Shown: positions 48,611-59,729, numbered from the stretch's first letter. The stretch is 64,000 bases of DNA from Antedon bifida (GCA_963402885.1 OY727093.1:29263409-29327408); one strand, 5' to 3'. Numbers and translations: made by a program. Notes: a model not told the origin generated them from the sequence alone.

Positions 48611-48826
48611 AGGCGTGGTTCCCACTAGCGACGCAACGTAACGCAACGCAGCGACGTTTTGACGCAAAGTGCTGTATTTCGTAATCACAAGTGGGAACCG
48701 ACGACGCAACAATTCTGCAAATATCGCATATTTGATTTCACGCAGGCGGGGGCAAGCACAATTATCGGAAGGGCATTTTCTTACGTTAGGTTGCGTTACG
48801 TTGCGTCGCTAGTGGGAACCACGCTT
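48611..48826. mobile_element. MITE family D, copy 3 (best preserved ends)
   Basis: The ends GCGTGGTTCCCACTAGCGAC and GTCGCTAGTGGGAACCACGC are perfect inverted repeats, and the pairing continues through GCAACGTAACGC. Inside is a further AGTGGGAACCGACGACGC, suggesting an older nested copy. Confidence 0.88.
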
Positions 48827-49029
48827 AAGCAAGATTTAGGTACAGAGCACTTTTAAGTGTTAAAACAAACATTATTTAGATACTTGATTGCTTGATACTT
48901 GCTTGATGTTAATGGGTCGTTTAACAAGTTAAATAGCTTATACGAACCTTTATTTTTTTCTTATTTATCGTTACTATTGTAAGACGTTTGGGGATCCGGG
49001 TACAATTCTTGTTTATAATAAATTAACAA

Positions 49030-49110
49030 GGCCATATACATGGCTGCAGTCGCGTGCTCAAGTTAGTGTATACCGACCAACCGACCGACCGACCGACCAA
49101 CATAATGAAC
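49030..49110. repeat. GGTC/GACC simple repeat in a conserved context
   Basis: CCGACCAACCGACCGACCGA and flanking GTCGCGTGCTCAAG. The inverse occurs at 20190-20240 (GTCGGTCAGTCGGTCAGTC). Confidence 0.6.
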
Positions 49111-49518
49111 TGTAAAGACAATATATGAATTTGGTGGAGTTTTGGCGTGAAAAAGTAAACAAGAGTCTTCCAAAAGAGGACAGATTCAATTTATTTCATG
49201 TTCATACTGTCTTCGTTTTAATGATCCGAATATAGCACATCATTTCATCAACAAGTAACAAAACATTTAATTATAATTATTTCCATTTAAATGTATTTCA
49301 TTTCATTTCATTATTTATTTGGTCTATTTAAGTATATACCCCAAAAAAAATGAAATTGGGGAGACCAGGGTCAACCTAAGTTGACCCAACCCCAAAGTCA
49401 GTTTACACATAAAAGACATAAAGACAAAATACAGTTACAGCGAATCAAAATGAATATGAACTTTTCTAATGAAGGCTGATGGGCTTTCTAGGACTGCAGC
49501 ATCTGTCAACGATTTTAA

Positions 49519-50890
49519 TGAGAACCGTGTATGTTGTACTACACTCTGTCACATGTACTTATTATTTTTAACCTGTAATTTCGTAATGATCAATCTTGTA
49601 CTTGAAATATGTGACGTCATAGTCTTGAATGCGTCTATAAAGCCGCCAACTGCAAATTACCGGAGAACCGTTTTCGTCTTAAACAATCATCATCATCACC
49701 ATCATATTATTATCAAAAACAAAAAATTAAATGAAATAAATAACCATTGTACTTTCGAATTTTCTTTTTATTCAAAAATTCTATTCTATAACATTTAACG
49801 ATTACAAAACATTAGCACCGTTGAAAACCTGAGCCTATAATTTCCCGTTACTTTGTTGACGCATTGTTGCGTTACTGTGTTGACGCATTGTTGCGTTACT
49901 GTGTTGATGTATTGACTCGAAAGGGGAACGAATGAGTTTTTTTGTCTCATTTTTTTTTCCTCTCCTTTTTGTTACTATCCTTTTCTGGAGAAGTGCATCA
50001 AGTGCGTCAGTAAATAATCAGTACAAATTGTTGTGACCAATGGGTTTATTAGTTACTAATCTAAAAATTAATTTACAATCGTGAGGATTTTCTGTTGTTC
50101 TTTCGTCCAGTGAGGGCGTTGCCGGGTGTCTACTGTATGGCTGGACGTCGGCGTGATGGTGGTCCTACTGGTCGTCGATCTCCACTTGGCATTTCACACA
50201 AAATACCGGCGCGTATGTTGCAAGCGGTTGGCTTCCAAATTAAACCTACTGTGGTTTGTAGTGCGGTATAAACACATTGTCCTAAAGAACGAAAACAATT
50301 TGTGTTATATAACATAGGTTGTAATATATAGGTTTTTATTTACATTCACCACTATGTCTTTGAATTTACATTCATCACTTACCGGTACCAATTGAGGGCA
50401 GGGCTGTTGAAGATCCTCCAAAATTAGTATATGGTTGTACGGGTGGTACGGGTGTTACTCCTGCTCCGGGCTGTTGTCCGGCGTTTCCGATCTTTGTTCC
50501 GTCACCCCACATCCACCAAGCATTGGTTGCGCCAGTGGTGGGGTCCCTGACCTGTTGAAGTCTCAGGTTAAGCCAGAATGTTGGTGGTTGCCGTTGTTGT
50601 TCTGATACAAACATGTTCATGTATTTTTGAAGGAGAATCGTTTCTCGGTGAGATTCGATCTGAACGACTTGAGCCATCTCGCCATCACAGTTACCATAGT
50701 CCATACAAACATTCATAGCTTGATCAATGGTGGCTGGTGTCCTAAAATATCTATAACATGATCTTCCTCCTGATGTCCATAGTGGTGGACAGGTTGCCGC
50801 CGCAACAGCGATCAGAGCGAAAAGCGTTACAAACGACTTCATGATAGAAAACTTTAGTGCTAACAACCAACCGAATGAACCAACTTTTTC
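49519..50890. repeat. Segmental duplication, copy 1 (contains lectin 3)
   Basis: Starts GAGAACCGTGTATGTTGTAC and shares TTTCGTAATGATCAATCTTG, GAAATATGTGACGTCATA, a GTTGACGCATTGTTGCGTTA triple repeat and the entire lectin gene with copy 2 at 52073-53500. Identity outside exons is high but broken by indels. Confidence 0.85.
50130..50842 (-). CDS. Secreted C-type lectin 3, two exons
   Basis: Exon 1 is 50842-50383 and exon 2 is 50281-50130, with a phase 1 intron; the product is 203 aa. The start MKSFVTLF is preferred because lectin 4 begins identically; the signal peptide ends near AVAAAT. The CTLD has CPPLWTSGGRSCYRYF, CMDYGNCDGEMA, PTFWLNLRL and WWMWGDG. Next is a proline/glycine-rich insert (QQPGAGVTPVPPVQPYTNF) across the usual ligand loop, then GQCVYTA, IWKPTAC and ILCEMPSG. 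The C-terminus is basic (PPSRRRPAIQ). Neither EPN/QPD nor WND is present, so classical calcium/sugar ligation is lost. A poly(A) signal AATAAA lies on the minus strand at 50045-50050. This is a tandem paralogue of lectin 4. Confidence 0.88.
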
Positions 50891-52072
50891 ATTCGCAACT
50901 TAAATGATGAACAAGTACAGTCGGCGGAAAGCCGAGTTGGTCACGCATGACTCATTTCATTCATTGTGAGGGCGCGCTTCGTGGAAAATGTTTGGACTTT
51001 AATTAGTACAATTTAAAATGGTATAATATTATGTGTAATCAATAAACGTATTTCAACAGTTAAACTACAAGTTTAAATAATGATAAAAACTCTGACCTAA
51101 ATTTTACAGTTTTTTTGTTTCGAGAAATATCATTATTTTATGTATGAATTTATTTACTTTTTTTTTGTAATGATGGTAAAAAATCCTTAAATTTCATATT
51201 TTTAAGATGAGGTAACAAAGCGAATTTAAAATCTTTTCAAGATAAACTATTAAGCTATCTATATAAATAAAAATTGAATTTTAAGCTTTCTTGGGATGCA
51301 ACTCTCACTAATCGAATATTTGTAAACAAACAAACACCCTTTCTAAAAGTTTTCGCTTCGCTAGTTGCACGCGAAGTTTCCAAACTCATTCCTAACAAAT
51401 TATTCATAAAATTATTTTATGTATGAATTTATATCCGTGAGTCTGCATCTGTCAACCCTTTCAAGCTGCGTCTTTATTTGTTCGCCTCATGCAATCCTTT
51501 TTTTTTATTTTTGCTTTTGTTCTTCTTTATTGCCTGTTGTTTTTTCTGACTAGGCTAGGAGGCACCGGATCCCTGAAAAGATCAAGACTTAACCGATGCT
51601 TAACTGGGGTACTTACACACTGTTTCCCAGTTAGCGGTGATGGTGTATCCCCATACTCCGGTTTGGGTGCTAGCTTGGTGTTTTGTCTTTTGTTCTCTTC
51701 CTTTTGTTTTCCACTCATTCTCTTTACTGTCGAACGCATAGAGACATCGTTTATTTGTGTTATATATATCTACCTATTATTATTATTTATTATTATTATT
51801 AAATTATGTCACCCGCACACATTAGATATAAAGGAAACGACCTCACCATTAATGGTCATATCCTCGCCTACTAATGTTTATTAAACAGCTATAAAAAAGT
51901 CGTATTTATGGAAAATTTCCGCGCGAAACATTGACGCTTTTGTGGAGAGGTCGTTTAAAATAAATGACGTCATGAAGAGTCCGCAATAACGGTCAAAATC
52001 CGCAACGCGGCTCTCCGACTGTCTCAATCTATACTTATTAATGTAATGTTCATTATGGTAATGTAATTATTG
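50891..52072. other. Spacer between the duplicated lectin genes
   Basis: Includes a possible LINE 3' end at about 51540-51810 (a coherent GC-richer segment ending in TTATTATTATTTATTATTAT). The class is not recognised. No gene is supported. Confidence 0.35.
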
Positions 52073-52590
52073 AGAACCGTGTCTGTTGTACTACACTCTG
52101 CCACACATACTTATTATTTGTAACCTGTGATTTCGTAATGATCAATCTTGTACTTGAAATATGTGACGTCATAATCATCATCATCATCATCATATTAAAT
52201 TATCATCATTATCAAAAACAAGAAAATAAAGTGAAAAACAACCATTGTACTTTCGAATTTTTTATTCAAAAATTCTATAATTGATATTAGAAAACATTTA
52301 ACAACGATTACAAAACATTAGCACCGTTGAAAACCCGAGCCTATGCGTTCCGATTACCGTGTTGACGCATTATTGCGTTACCATGTTGACGCATTCTTGC
52401 GTTACTGTGTTGACGTATTGACTCGAAAGGGGAACGAATGAGTTTTTTGTCTCATTTGATTTTTCTCTCCTTTTTTTTTGTTACTATCCTTTTCTGGAGA
52501 AGTGCATCAATTTGGAATTTTTTTCTTACTTCATTTCGAAGTGCAAGTTGGTGTTGTGTCCAAGGGGTTTATTAGTTACTATTCTATAAA

Positions 52591-53460
52591 TTAAACAACT
52601 CCAGGACGTCGTGGTGGTGGTCCTACAGGTCGAGCTCCACTTGGCATTTCACAGATAAACGCCTGGATGTTTTGCTTGGCGGCACAGGTGGTTGGGCTCC
52701 AGATGTAATTGCCTAATTGGTTGTTTTGTGTGTGTATGACACATGATCCTAAAAAACGAAAACATATTTTTACATTACACAGGTTGTAATATATTGGTTT
52801 TTAAAATACTTTAATGGTCTTTGACATTTATTTACATTCATCACTATGTCTTTGAATTTACATTCATCACTTACCACCACCACCCCCACCTGAGGGCAGG
52901 GTTTGTGTTCCGAATTAAACATGGTGGTATTCCTGTTCCGGACTGCTGTCCGGCGTTTTTTTAAATACTTTAATGTCTTTTAATTTTATTTACATTCATT
53001 ACTTACCGGGATTCGCTTGGGGTAGACGTGGTGTTGCAAAATTACTATATGGCGTTACTGCTGGTGCGGGTGTTATTCCGAATCCGGGAAGTTGTCCTTG
53101 CTGTCCGAGCTGTTTTCCGTCACCCCATACCCACCAATTAGCGCTTGAGCCAGTGTTGGGGTTCATGACCGGTTGAAGTCTCAGGTTAATCCAGAATGAT
53201 GGCAGTTGCCGTTGTCCTTCTGTTGCAAACATGCTTAGGTATTTTTGAAGAAAAATCGATTCTTGGAGAGATTCGATCTGAACGATTCGAGCCATATCGC
53301 CATTACAGTTACCATGATCCATACAAACACCGGAAGCGTCATCAAAGGAGGCTACTCCCCTAAAATATCTATAACATGATCTTCCTCCTGATGTCCATAG
53401 TGGTGGGCAGTTTGCCGCCGCAACAGCGATCAGAGCGAAAAGCGTTACAAACGACTTCAT
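52591..53460 (-). CDS. Secreted C-type lectin 4, two exons
   Basis: Exon 1 is 53460-53007 and exon 2 is 52748-52591, with a phase 1 intron; the product is 203 aa, the same length as lectin 3. The signal peptide MKSFVTLFALIAVAAAN is nearly identical to that of lectin 3. The CTLD has CPPLWTSGGRSCYRYF, CMDHGNCNGDMA, PSFWINLRL, WWVWGDGKQL and a proline-rich insert (LPGFGITPAPAVTPYSNF). Exon 2 adds GSCVIHTQNNQLGNYIWSP, TCAAKQN, AFICEMPSG and the tail PPPRRPGVV. There is no EPN/QPD or WND, as in lectin 3. A poly(A) signal lies on the minus strand at 52568-52573, about 18 nt after the stop. Confidence 0.88.
52871..52960 (-). pseudogene. Relic lectin exon 1 end inside the lectin 4 intron
   Basis: The minus strand reads CGCCGGACAGCAGTCCGGA, ACAGGAATACC, CCTGCCCTCAGGTGGGGG and then a donor-like GTAAGTGATGAATG. 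It corresponds to the 3' end of exon 1 of lectin 3 (CCGGACAACAGCCCGGAGCA, ending at the same donor context), but with deletions that break the frame. It is a remnant of a third exon copy. Confidence 0.7.
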
Positions 53461-53500
53461 GATGGAAATTGAAAAGAGTTGTCAAACAGAAGACTTTAGT

Positions 53501-55737
53501 GCTTAGAAACAACCAACCGACTGAATCAACTTTTGAGTCCGCAAATGTTCTTAAATGAAGCAAGTAGGTGGAGCTACGGCAAAACGTGTTACTTCCCAGG
53601 TCACTGTGAATACACAAGCGCGCGGAGTACGCAGAGGCCTTGATCCAATAAGAACAAGCCATTTAAAGTGATTCATATCAAGGTAAGTGACGTGGAAACA
53701 GTTTCTGCGGATGTTTAAAGTATCGATCATAGGAAATAGCTAATCATATCTTTGTAGAAAGTGAATAATAAGACCAAAGCTTGAGTTTTTCAATAATGTC
53801 AACAAAGATTGAGTATTATTATTATAAATTTGAGACACCCCTATTCAAGGGGACACTAAGGTCAAAGGTGACCCCATAATAATATGGTTTTACTGTATAA
53901 TTTATATCTATTGGTTTCTATATGAAACATGAACAGGATGGATTAGGATTATAATTGGTAGTATACTATCATTTTATTTATTTTTTTATAAGAAATTAAG
54001 TTAACTTTTATATTTTCTACTACTATCTTACACGGACACGTGTACAAAATGCAAAATAACTAAAAAATAACAAAATTATGATAAATGGGAAGACATACGT
54101 TATCAGGGAAAGAATTAGAATGTCAATATGGATAGTCTTATGTGACATTCTCTCATCGTTATCATTTGAACTTTTTCAGCATTTTTTATGGGGTTTTTCT
54201 CGTTTTCAATTATAAATGTCTACTTTATAATCATTTAGTATATAGTCTAGTATAACATATTCTATGTATAAATATACATAACAATTAATGATAATGGGGA
54301 AATATCTACATATCCAGGAAAGAAAGAAATGTTTTCTCAATGTTGTAGAAGAAAAAAAATAATACCCAAACAGGAACCAAAAAATCTTTACTTATGAAGA
54401 ATTAATCAGTCAAATTTCTTCCTATAGGTGGCGGTAGTCATTAATAGTTATCCGAGTTTATTAATATCAGAACTTTTTTGTCAAATCGTTTCTACAGGTG
54501 GCGCTAGTCAATAAGAATGCTCAGAGCCATATATATATGGCTCTGAGAATGCTTAGAGTACCGTAGAATCTAATATTAATATCAAATCCTAATTATTTTT
54601 GACCAAAAAAAAAGTGGGGGGGGGGGGGGAGCTGGAAACGATACAAACACGAAAATGGTAAAAAGATTAACAAAAATGTGAGAAATAGACCAAAAAATAT
54701 TAATATAAGTAATATAAAAATATGTATCTACAGTATATAAATTTACGTAAGGGCAAAATTCGGTAAATCGCGCGTTACTTCTAGAATGTTTACTCGATGG
54801 TATATAAAGTTGGTTCGTACACCTGATGTAACAACCCTGTTTACTAATTAAATTGAGTTAGATAATTAGTTATTGTTTAGTAATTAAACGAATTTAGGTT
54901 CAACGATTTCAAAATCAAAGTAGACGTATTTTCCTAAATCATAAGTAAAGTTTGTGTTTGAAAGTAATCAACATAGTTTGTTAATAGAAGGATAAATATA
55001 TAGTGCAACTGATTGAACAAGACCTTGTGTGAATAACATGCCATGATTTTTACTGCCTTACGAAAACGAATACGTGTGCGTGACGTCGTATCCGTTTTCG
55101 TTATCGTATTCGTAGCGTTGCGAAACCTCCCTATTATCGACACGACCAAATAACGAATGTGTGTATTTGAAAACACTCCTGAAAGTTACTATCACACACA
55201 AGGTAGTGATAAGTATTACACATTTCACAAAAGAAACATGAATGATTTTTTTCGCATCAATGTGAATGTTTTCGAGGTCACGCTTGTGATTGGTCAACTC
55301 ATGTTCGTGATTGCGTTGCGTCTAAAAGTGGGAACCAATATTTAGAGAGGGGAGAGAGATGGGTGGGGGGGGGGGGGGTGGTGATTAGGGCGAGGGAAAG
55401 GCGCAGGCCAATATAATTACTGCACAACACATCGTTTAATTCTATTCATTAAGTCACAAATGACTTCTAAAATAATTCGCATTATAGTGTCTTTACACTG
55501 GCAGTGACCATGGATTCTATATATAGAAGATAATGATACACCATACTGTGTCTGATTGATTGTTTCGTTCGTTCATAGTATTGTAAAGAGCCGTGGACGT
55601 GATGACCTTGGTTCTCTCTACTCTTAAATGTCGATCATATCAGGGAGATTACATCTCCCTGATCATATACAGAGAACAATAGACATAATATAATGGGGTT
55701 ATATAATGAGTAATAATGTACTGTATCTAATAGATAT
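53501..55737. other. Intergenic region upstream of lectin 4
   Basis: Contains a 'ggggacacccctattc' fragment at 53832-53865, a perfect 28-bp palindrome at 54520-54547 and poly-G runs at 54617 and 55364. There is also a family D-related end at 55305-55345 and a short inverted repeat ATCAGGGAGAT/ATCTCCCTGAT at 55636-55662. No gene seen. Confidence 0.45.
54520..54547. repeat. Perfect 28-bp palindrome
   Basis: CTCAGAGCCATATA followed by its exact reverse complement TATATGGCTCTGAG, with no loop. Confidence 0.85.
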
Positions 55738-56022
55738 TTAAAGATGCATTGTCCCCCCAAAACATGAAAAATGAATAATAATTAAATCAGACTTTGAATA
55801 GGTAGTATTTTGTAGGTTGAATAAAGTTAATTACTTTCGTATAAAAAAACGAAACAAAATGTTTTCACTTATAAAATGAAAAAATAAATTAAACCAAAAA
55901 CCCACTGGCTTTGTTTTTCGATCCAGTTTTTGGTCAAAGTGAATAACTATTATGTGACATTAAAATGGCATAGTTAAAAAAAAATTAAGAATTATTTTTT
56001 AGAGGGACAATACATTTTTAAC
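55738..56022. mobile_element. MITE family B, copy 9
   Basis: Ends TTAAAGATGCATTGTCCCC and AGAGGGACAATACATTTTTA. The interior has AAACCCACTGGCT and GTGAATAACTATTATGTGAC. Confidence 0.83.
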
Positions 56023-56046
56023 ACCGGACCTAAACATACCAGCGTG

Positions 56047-56113
56047 AGATGCTAGTGGTCTAATGATAGGGCGTCTGCTTATCAAGGAATTCGAATCCGG
56101 ATTGGCGACAGTT
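56047..56113 (+). repeat. tRNA-like sequence, possible SINE head
   Basis: TGCTAGTGGTCTAATGATAG (A-box like), then GGCGTCTGCTTATCAAGG and ATTCGAATCC (B-box like). It runs directly into a left-truncated family A MITE. Not a functional tRNA as far as pairing can be judged. Confidence 0.4.
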
Positions 56114-56124
56114 CACACTCGTCA

Positions 56125-56257
56125 ATCCAAAAGTGTGATGTTCTCAAATATGGTAGTGATATGCCAAAATATAATAGTGATATGACATCATCATGTCCAT
56201 AATATAGCCACATCACAGTTTTTGTCACAACAGTTTTATAGTGTAGACAGAGCTTTA
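56125..56257. mobile_element. MITE family A, copy 14 (left end missing)
   Basis: Begins inside the arm (AAAAGTGTGATG), has two ATATGGTAGTGATATG-type units, GACATCATCATGTCCATA and the right end ATAGTGTAGACAGAGCTTTA. Confidence 0.82.
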
Positions 56258-56548
56258 CACACCTAGTATGTTGAATAAAAACACAAAATGCTAGAGTAGG
56301 AAGGACTAGAATAAAAAGGATTTACAGCAGGTATCAGATAACATTCGACATAACGTCCGACAAAAAAATTTAACGACATTTATTAACAACACCATTTATT
56401 ATCAACAAAGTTAATAATTAATTGTTGGTTCATCAGTTCAAGTCTTAATTAATTTCACAACTATGCATAATAATAATAATCATTGCATATTTTAATTATC
56501 ACCATGCGAGGTACATACATCGTTCAATGGAAAGAATATAAAATAGTC

Positions 56549-56561
56549 GTTGGCCAGTAAC
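56549..56561 (+). promoter_or_regulatory. X-box-like (RFX) motif upstream of the unknown gene
   Basis: GTTGGCCAGTAAC fits the RFX consensus GTNRCC-N-RGYAAC with one mismatch, 167 bp before the ATG at 56728. One-mismatch matches are common by chance, so the call is weak. Confidence 0.25.
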
Positions 56562-56727
56562 AGAAACGGGGAGTCGCGAAGAACAATACAAGTTCCCATA
56601 ATAGAACTGCGGGTGTTAAATACAATATTGAATCAAACTAGTTGTCTTTATTACGCACTCCATTATAATACAAGACACAATACCATTTAGTATCATTAGG
56701 ACTGGATTGAATTCATTCGGAGTCGAC

Positions 56728-58340
56728 ATGAACGGGACACCCAAACGACGAAATTCGTTAGCGATTCCAGTACCGTCGTCGCCACGTGAATTTGGAGTCG
56801 GCGGTAAGAACGGAACACAGAAACGACGAAATTCGTTAGCGATTCCTGTACCGTCGCCACGTCCTATAGAAGCTCGTAGAAAATCAGCGGACAGTGGTTT
56901 GTTAGCAAATAGGCCTACATCTAGCTCCGACGATCAACCTGTACTACAAGTTCCTAACAGCAGCAACAGGCGACGGAGGTCTTCCATATCGCATAACATC
57001 GAGAGGTTAACAAATGCTAGAGATGCAAGGACCGCTGCCATTGAAAATCTCGTGGTTACAAGTAAAAAAAAACAAGATAAAGCAATGGAAAAAAAATATA
57101 CCCAGGAGGTAAGAAATTTGGTTGTGGATTTTTAATTGAAAAATAATATTAATAATTATCATCTTTTCATCATATATTCATGAACAATATTATTTATTTG
57201 TATACCTACTCTGTAGGCCTATATAAGATCTCACGTTTACCGTTTGAAATGTAACTAGTTTTGAACTCGTCACTAAAGTAACGAGTTAGTTATCCGCACA
57301 ACAAACGCCACGTGCACGTCATACATTAGAAAATGCGCACAGCCTGTAAATTAAATTTATATGAGACATAGAGACAGTTTCTTGTTCGCAAATGTTTGGT
57401 ATTGTCCATTTGTATAATACATGTGAAATCACATGTCCGTATTTGTACTGGGAAGGTTTTAAACTATATTTAACAAAAAACGCTCGGACAATATTTAAAG
57501 TACAGGCCATCTGGCAGTGGAGTAACGGCTAGAGCGCTCACTGGCTCTACCGTATAAAAATAATAACAAAGATTTATTTTTGTAACAACCAAACAAATTA
57601 TAGGCGAAGTTACAGAGCGTCCCGAAACCTGATTGTTACAATAATACATCTTGTTATACCAAGTGTTTAACCAAATGAAATTTGTCCAACATATAAAAAT
57701 AATGTTCATTTATTTACAATAGACATCCGACGAAAAATTGAAGAGTGATGATACAAGATTGAAAACACCTAAAGGCGACTGGAAGAAAACAGATCCAATA
57801 GGCCTACAACAACCCGACATGAAGAAAAAAATAATAGAACAATCATCGGGAAAAACTGTAAAAAACCAAAGTATAAACTCACAACGAAGACGTTCAGTGG
57901 TAGCAGGACTTATTGATGTTTCCGGGGAGCCTATTAACCTCGTGGCTTTAATGGAAAAACAAAAATCACCTAATGATGAACGAGCAAATAACGCGAACAG
58001 CAAAATAGAAGCAGGTACCGACGTTCATGGTGCACGAAAACAGAATTCAAAAAAGAATTCTATTCGTACGATGGAACAAATCGTTAACGACGTGGAAGAA
58101 GAGTTAAAGGAACGGATAGACAAACGGAAAGCGGCAGAGGCTCGTTATAACACAAGACTTTACGACTCGACGTCCCGGAATCAGTTTTATCTGCCGCCTC
58201 AACTACATCAACGTAACCAAACGCGCAGAGGGTCCATACAACTTAAAAAGTTTCTAGAAAGTGTTAACGATGAAAGACGTACAATTGAAATTATTGAAAT
58301 GAACGAAATTAGATTAAAAAATGAAAAAGAAGGACTATGA
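56728..58340 (+). CDS. Unknown basic protein with repeated RRxS sites, two exons
   Basis: Exon 1 is 56728-57108 and exon 2 is 57723-58340, with a phase 0 GT-AG intron; the product is 332 aa. I do not recognise the family. The N-terminus has a duplicated segment (NGTPKRRNSLAIPVPSSP and NGTQKRRNSLAIPVPSPRP, residues about 2-45). Six basophilic kinase-type sites are visible: KRRNS twice, ARRKS, RRRRSS, QRRRS and TRRGS. The middle is polar and lysine-rich, probably disordered (KSDDTRLKTPKGDWKK). A likely helical or coiled-coil stretch is MEQIVNDVEEELKERIDKR, and another charged helix ends the protein (NDERRTIEIIEMNEIRLKN). There is no signal peptide or membrane segment. The start is the first ATG in the frame; an in-frame ATG is not seen just upstream. 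Coding status is supported by codon structure and the clean splice phase. Confidence 0.7.
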
Positions 58341-58703
58341 ATAAAATAATAACTAGCAGGTACCCCTCCAATGGACGGGCACCATCTTATGATGATTGTA
58401 AAGTTCGGGAATCAAAAAGATATACAGTAATACAATGCAATGTAGTATACACACATCTATAATGGATGTATGATGCCGAGAAGTTTATTATACAGTATTT
58501 ATATTAGAAGGAAGATAAAGTTAATAAAATAATAACTAGCAGGTACCCGTCCGTCTAATGGACGGGCACCATCTTATGATGATTGTAAAGTTCGGGAATC
58601 AAAAAGATATACAGTAATATAGTACAATGCAGTATACACAAATCTATAAATGGATGTATAGTGGCGAAAGGTATTTATATTAGAAGGAAGATAAAGTTAA
58701 TAA
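58337..58703. repeat. Tandem duplication of the 3' flank, 2 copies of 183 bp
   Basis: Starts at the stop codon of the preceding gene: AATAAAATAATAACTAGCAG, GGACGGGCACCATCTTATG, GTAAAGTTCGGGAATC and TTATATTAGAAGGAAG, then the whole block again. Differences are few, so the duplication is recent. Within each copy GGTACCCGTCC and GGACGGGCACC can pair. Confidence 0.9.
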
Positions 58704-58930
58704 GTTAATATTCTTCTTTATATTTCATTAATCTAATAATAATAATAATGAAAAACAATATAATAAATGAATAGAATAGTTCTATTACGTAATATCAGCG
58801 AAGAGTGACATTTTACTCTTCCCTGGTATTAATTATAAAATACAATTGTAAAACAGACTTATACGCTTCGGGTTTATTTATTTATTTAAGTCTAGATCCA
58901 GATTTAAAAAAAAAAAAATGTTTGTCTTTG

Positions 58931-59046
58931 TAAAGCTCTGTCTGCACGATCAAACTAGTTTGACAAAAAAGCGTGATGTGCTCAAATATGGTATGTGATA
59001 TGCCCAAATATGGTAGTGATATGACATCATCATAGACAGAGCTTAC
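58931..59046. mobile_element. MITE family A, copy 15 (internal deletion)
   Basis: Left end AAAGCTCTGTCTGCACGATC. Two AATATGGTA units, then GACATCATCAT is joined directly to AGACAGAGCTTA, so the right inner arm is deleted. Confidence 0.85.
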
Positions 59047-59714
59047 AGAGAATTTAGTTTGGCAGCAATATCAATTTAGAAGGATACCAGCCTACATAAA
59101 CTGACTAAAAACGGCAAAAAAGTATACAGTAACATTATAAAGAGTTCAAAAAAAATTATATTCTTGATGTATGTATAGAATTTGGCACAAAAGAATTTTT
59201 AAAACGACATCGCACTTTCAAACAAATCCAGAATTAAATATACAGCTATTAGCAGTTTACTATAGCAGTGTTAGGCTTAGAAACGAATACAAAATCTGTG
59301 AGTTCAAAAATAAAAGTATCCATTAAAAAATTGTGTAGCGATTAAGTCGCTAATTAAACTAAATTTTTAGTTCAGAAACATAGGCCTAGTTTTGTTTTGA
59401 ATGTTTTGCTATAAAATCTTATTGTTGTGTAGGCCTAATAGCAGTACGGTAGTTTTTGGTATTACAGCTTTTTGATATTGGCGAAACTATTCCCTCCCTA
59501 AACCTAATTCGATTCGAATATATTAATAATAAAGATATATAGAGCATTTCTTCTATTTCTAAATACGGAAATCAGCTGCGGTTACAGAGATCTGATGAGA
59601 AAATAGAGATAATATAAGCCGACTTTCTTATATCTATGGATTAGGATTATATAACCAGCCGACTGGTGGCGCTATTTCTTCTAGCGATTCAATCATAACA
59701 TTAGCGATTGATTT

Positions 59715-59729
59715 GTTGCTCTGAGCAAC
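59715..59729. promoter_or_regulatory. X-box-like palindrome, LRRD1-like promoter region
   Basis: GTTGCT-CTG-AGCAAC is a perfect inverted hexamer pair with a 3-bp spacer, close to the RFX X-box (GTTGCCATGGCAAC). It lies about 600 bp before the ATG and would be upstream of a 5' UTR exon. Confidence 0.35.

Larger units (their letters stand above)
52073..53500. repeat. Segmental duplication, copy 2 (contains lectin 4)
   Basis: Starts GAGAACCGTGTCTGTTGTAC and parallels 49519-50890 at an offset of about 2.55 kb. The intron of the lectin gene here is longer because of an extra partial exon copy at 52871-52960. Confidence 0.85.

Noticed and set aside
48659..48712. Short overlapping open frames on both strands near 48600-48850
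   Set aside because: They are translations of the family D MITE.
51489..51884. Hydrophobic 131-codon frame between lectins 3 and 4
   Set aside because: Low-complexity T-rich sequence ending in a TTA microsatellite; it looks like a retroposon 3' end rather than a membrane protein.
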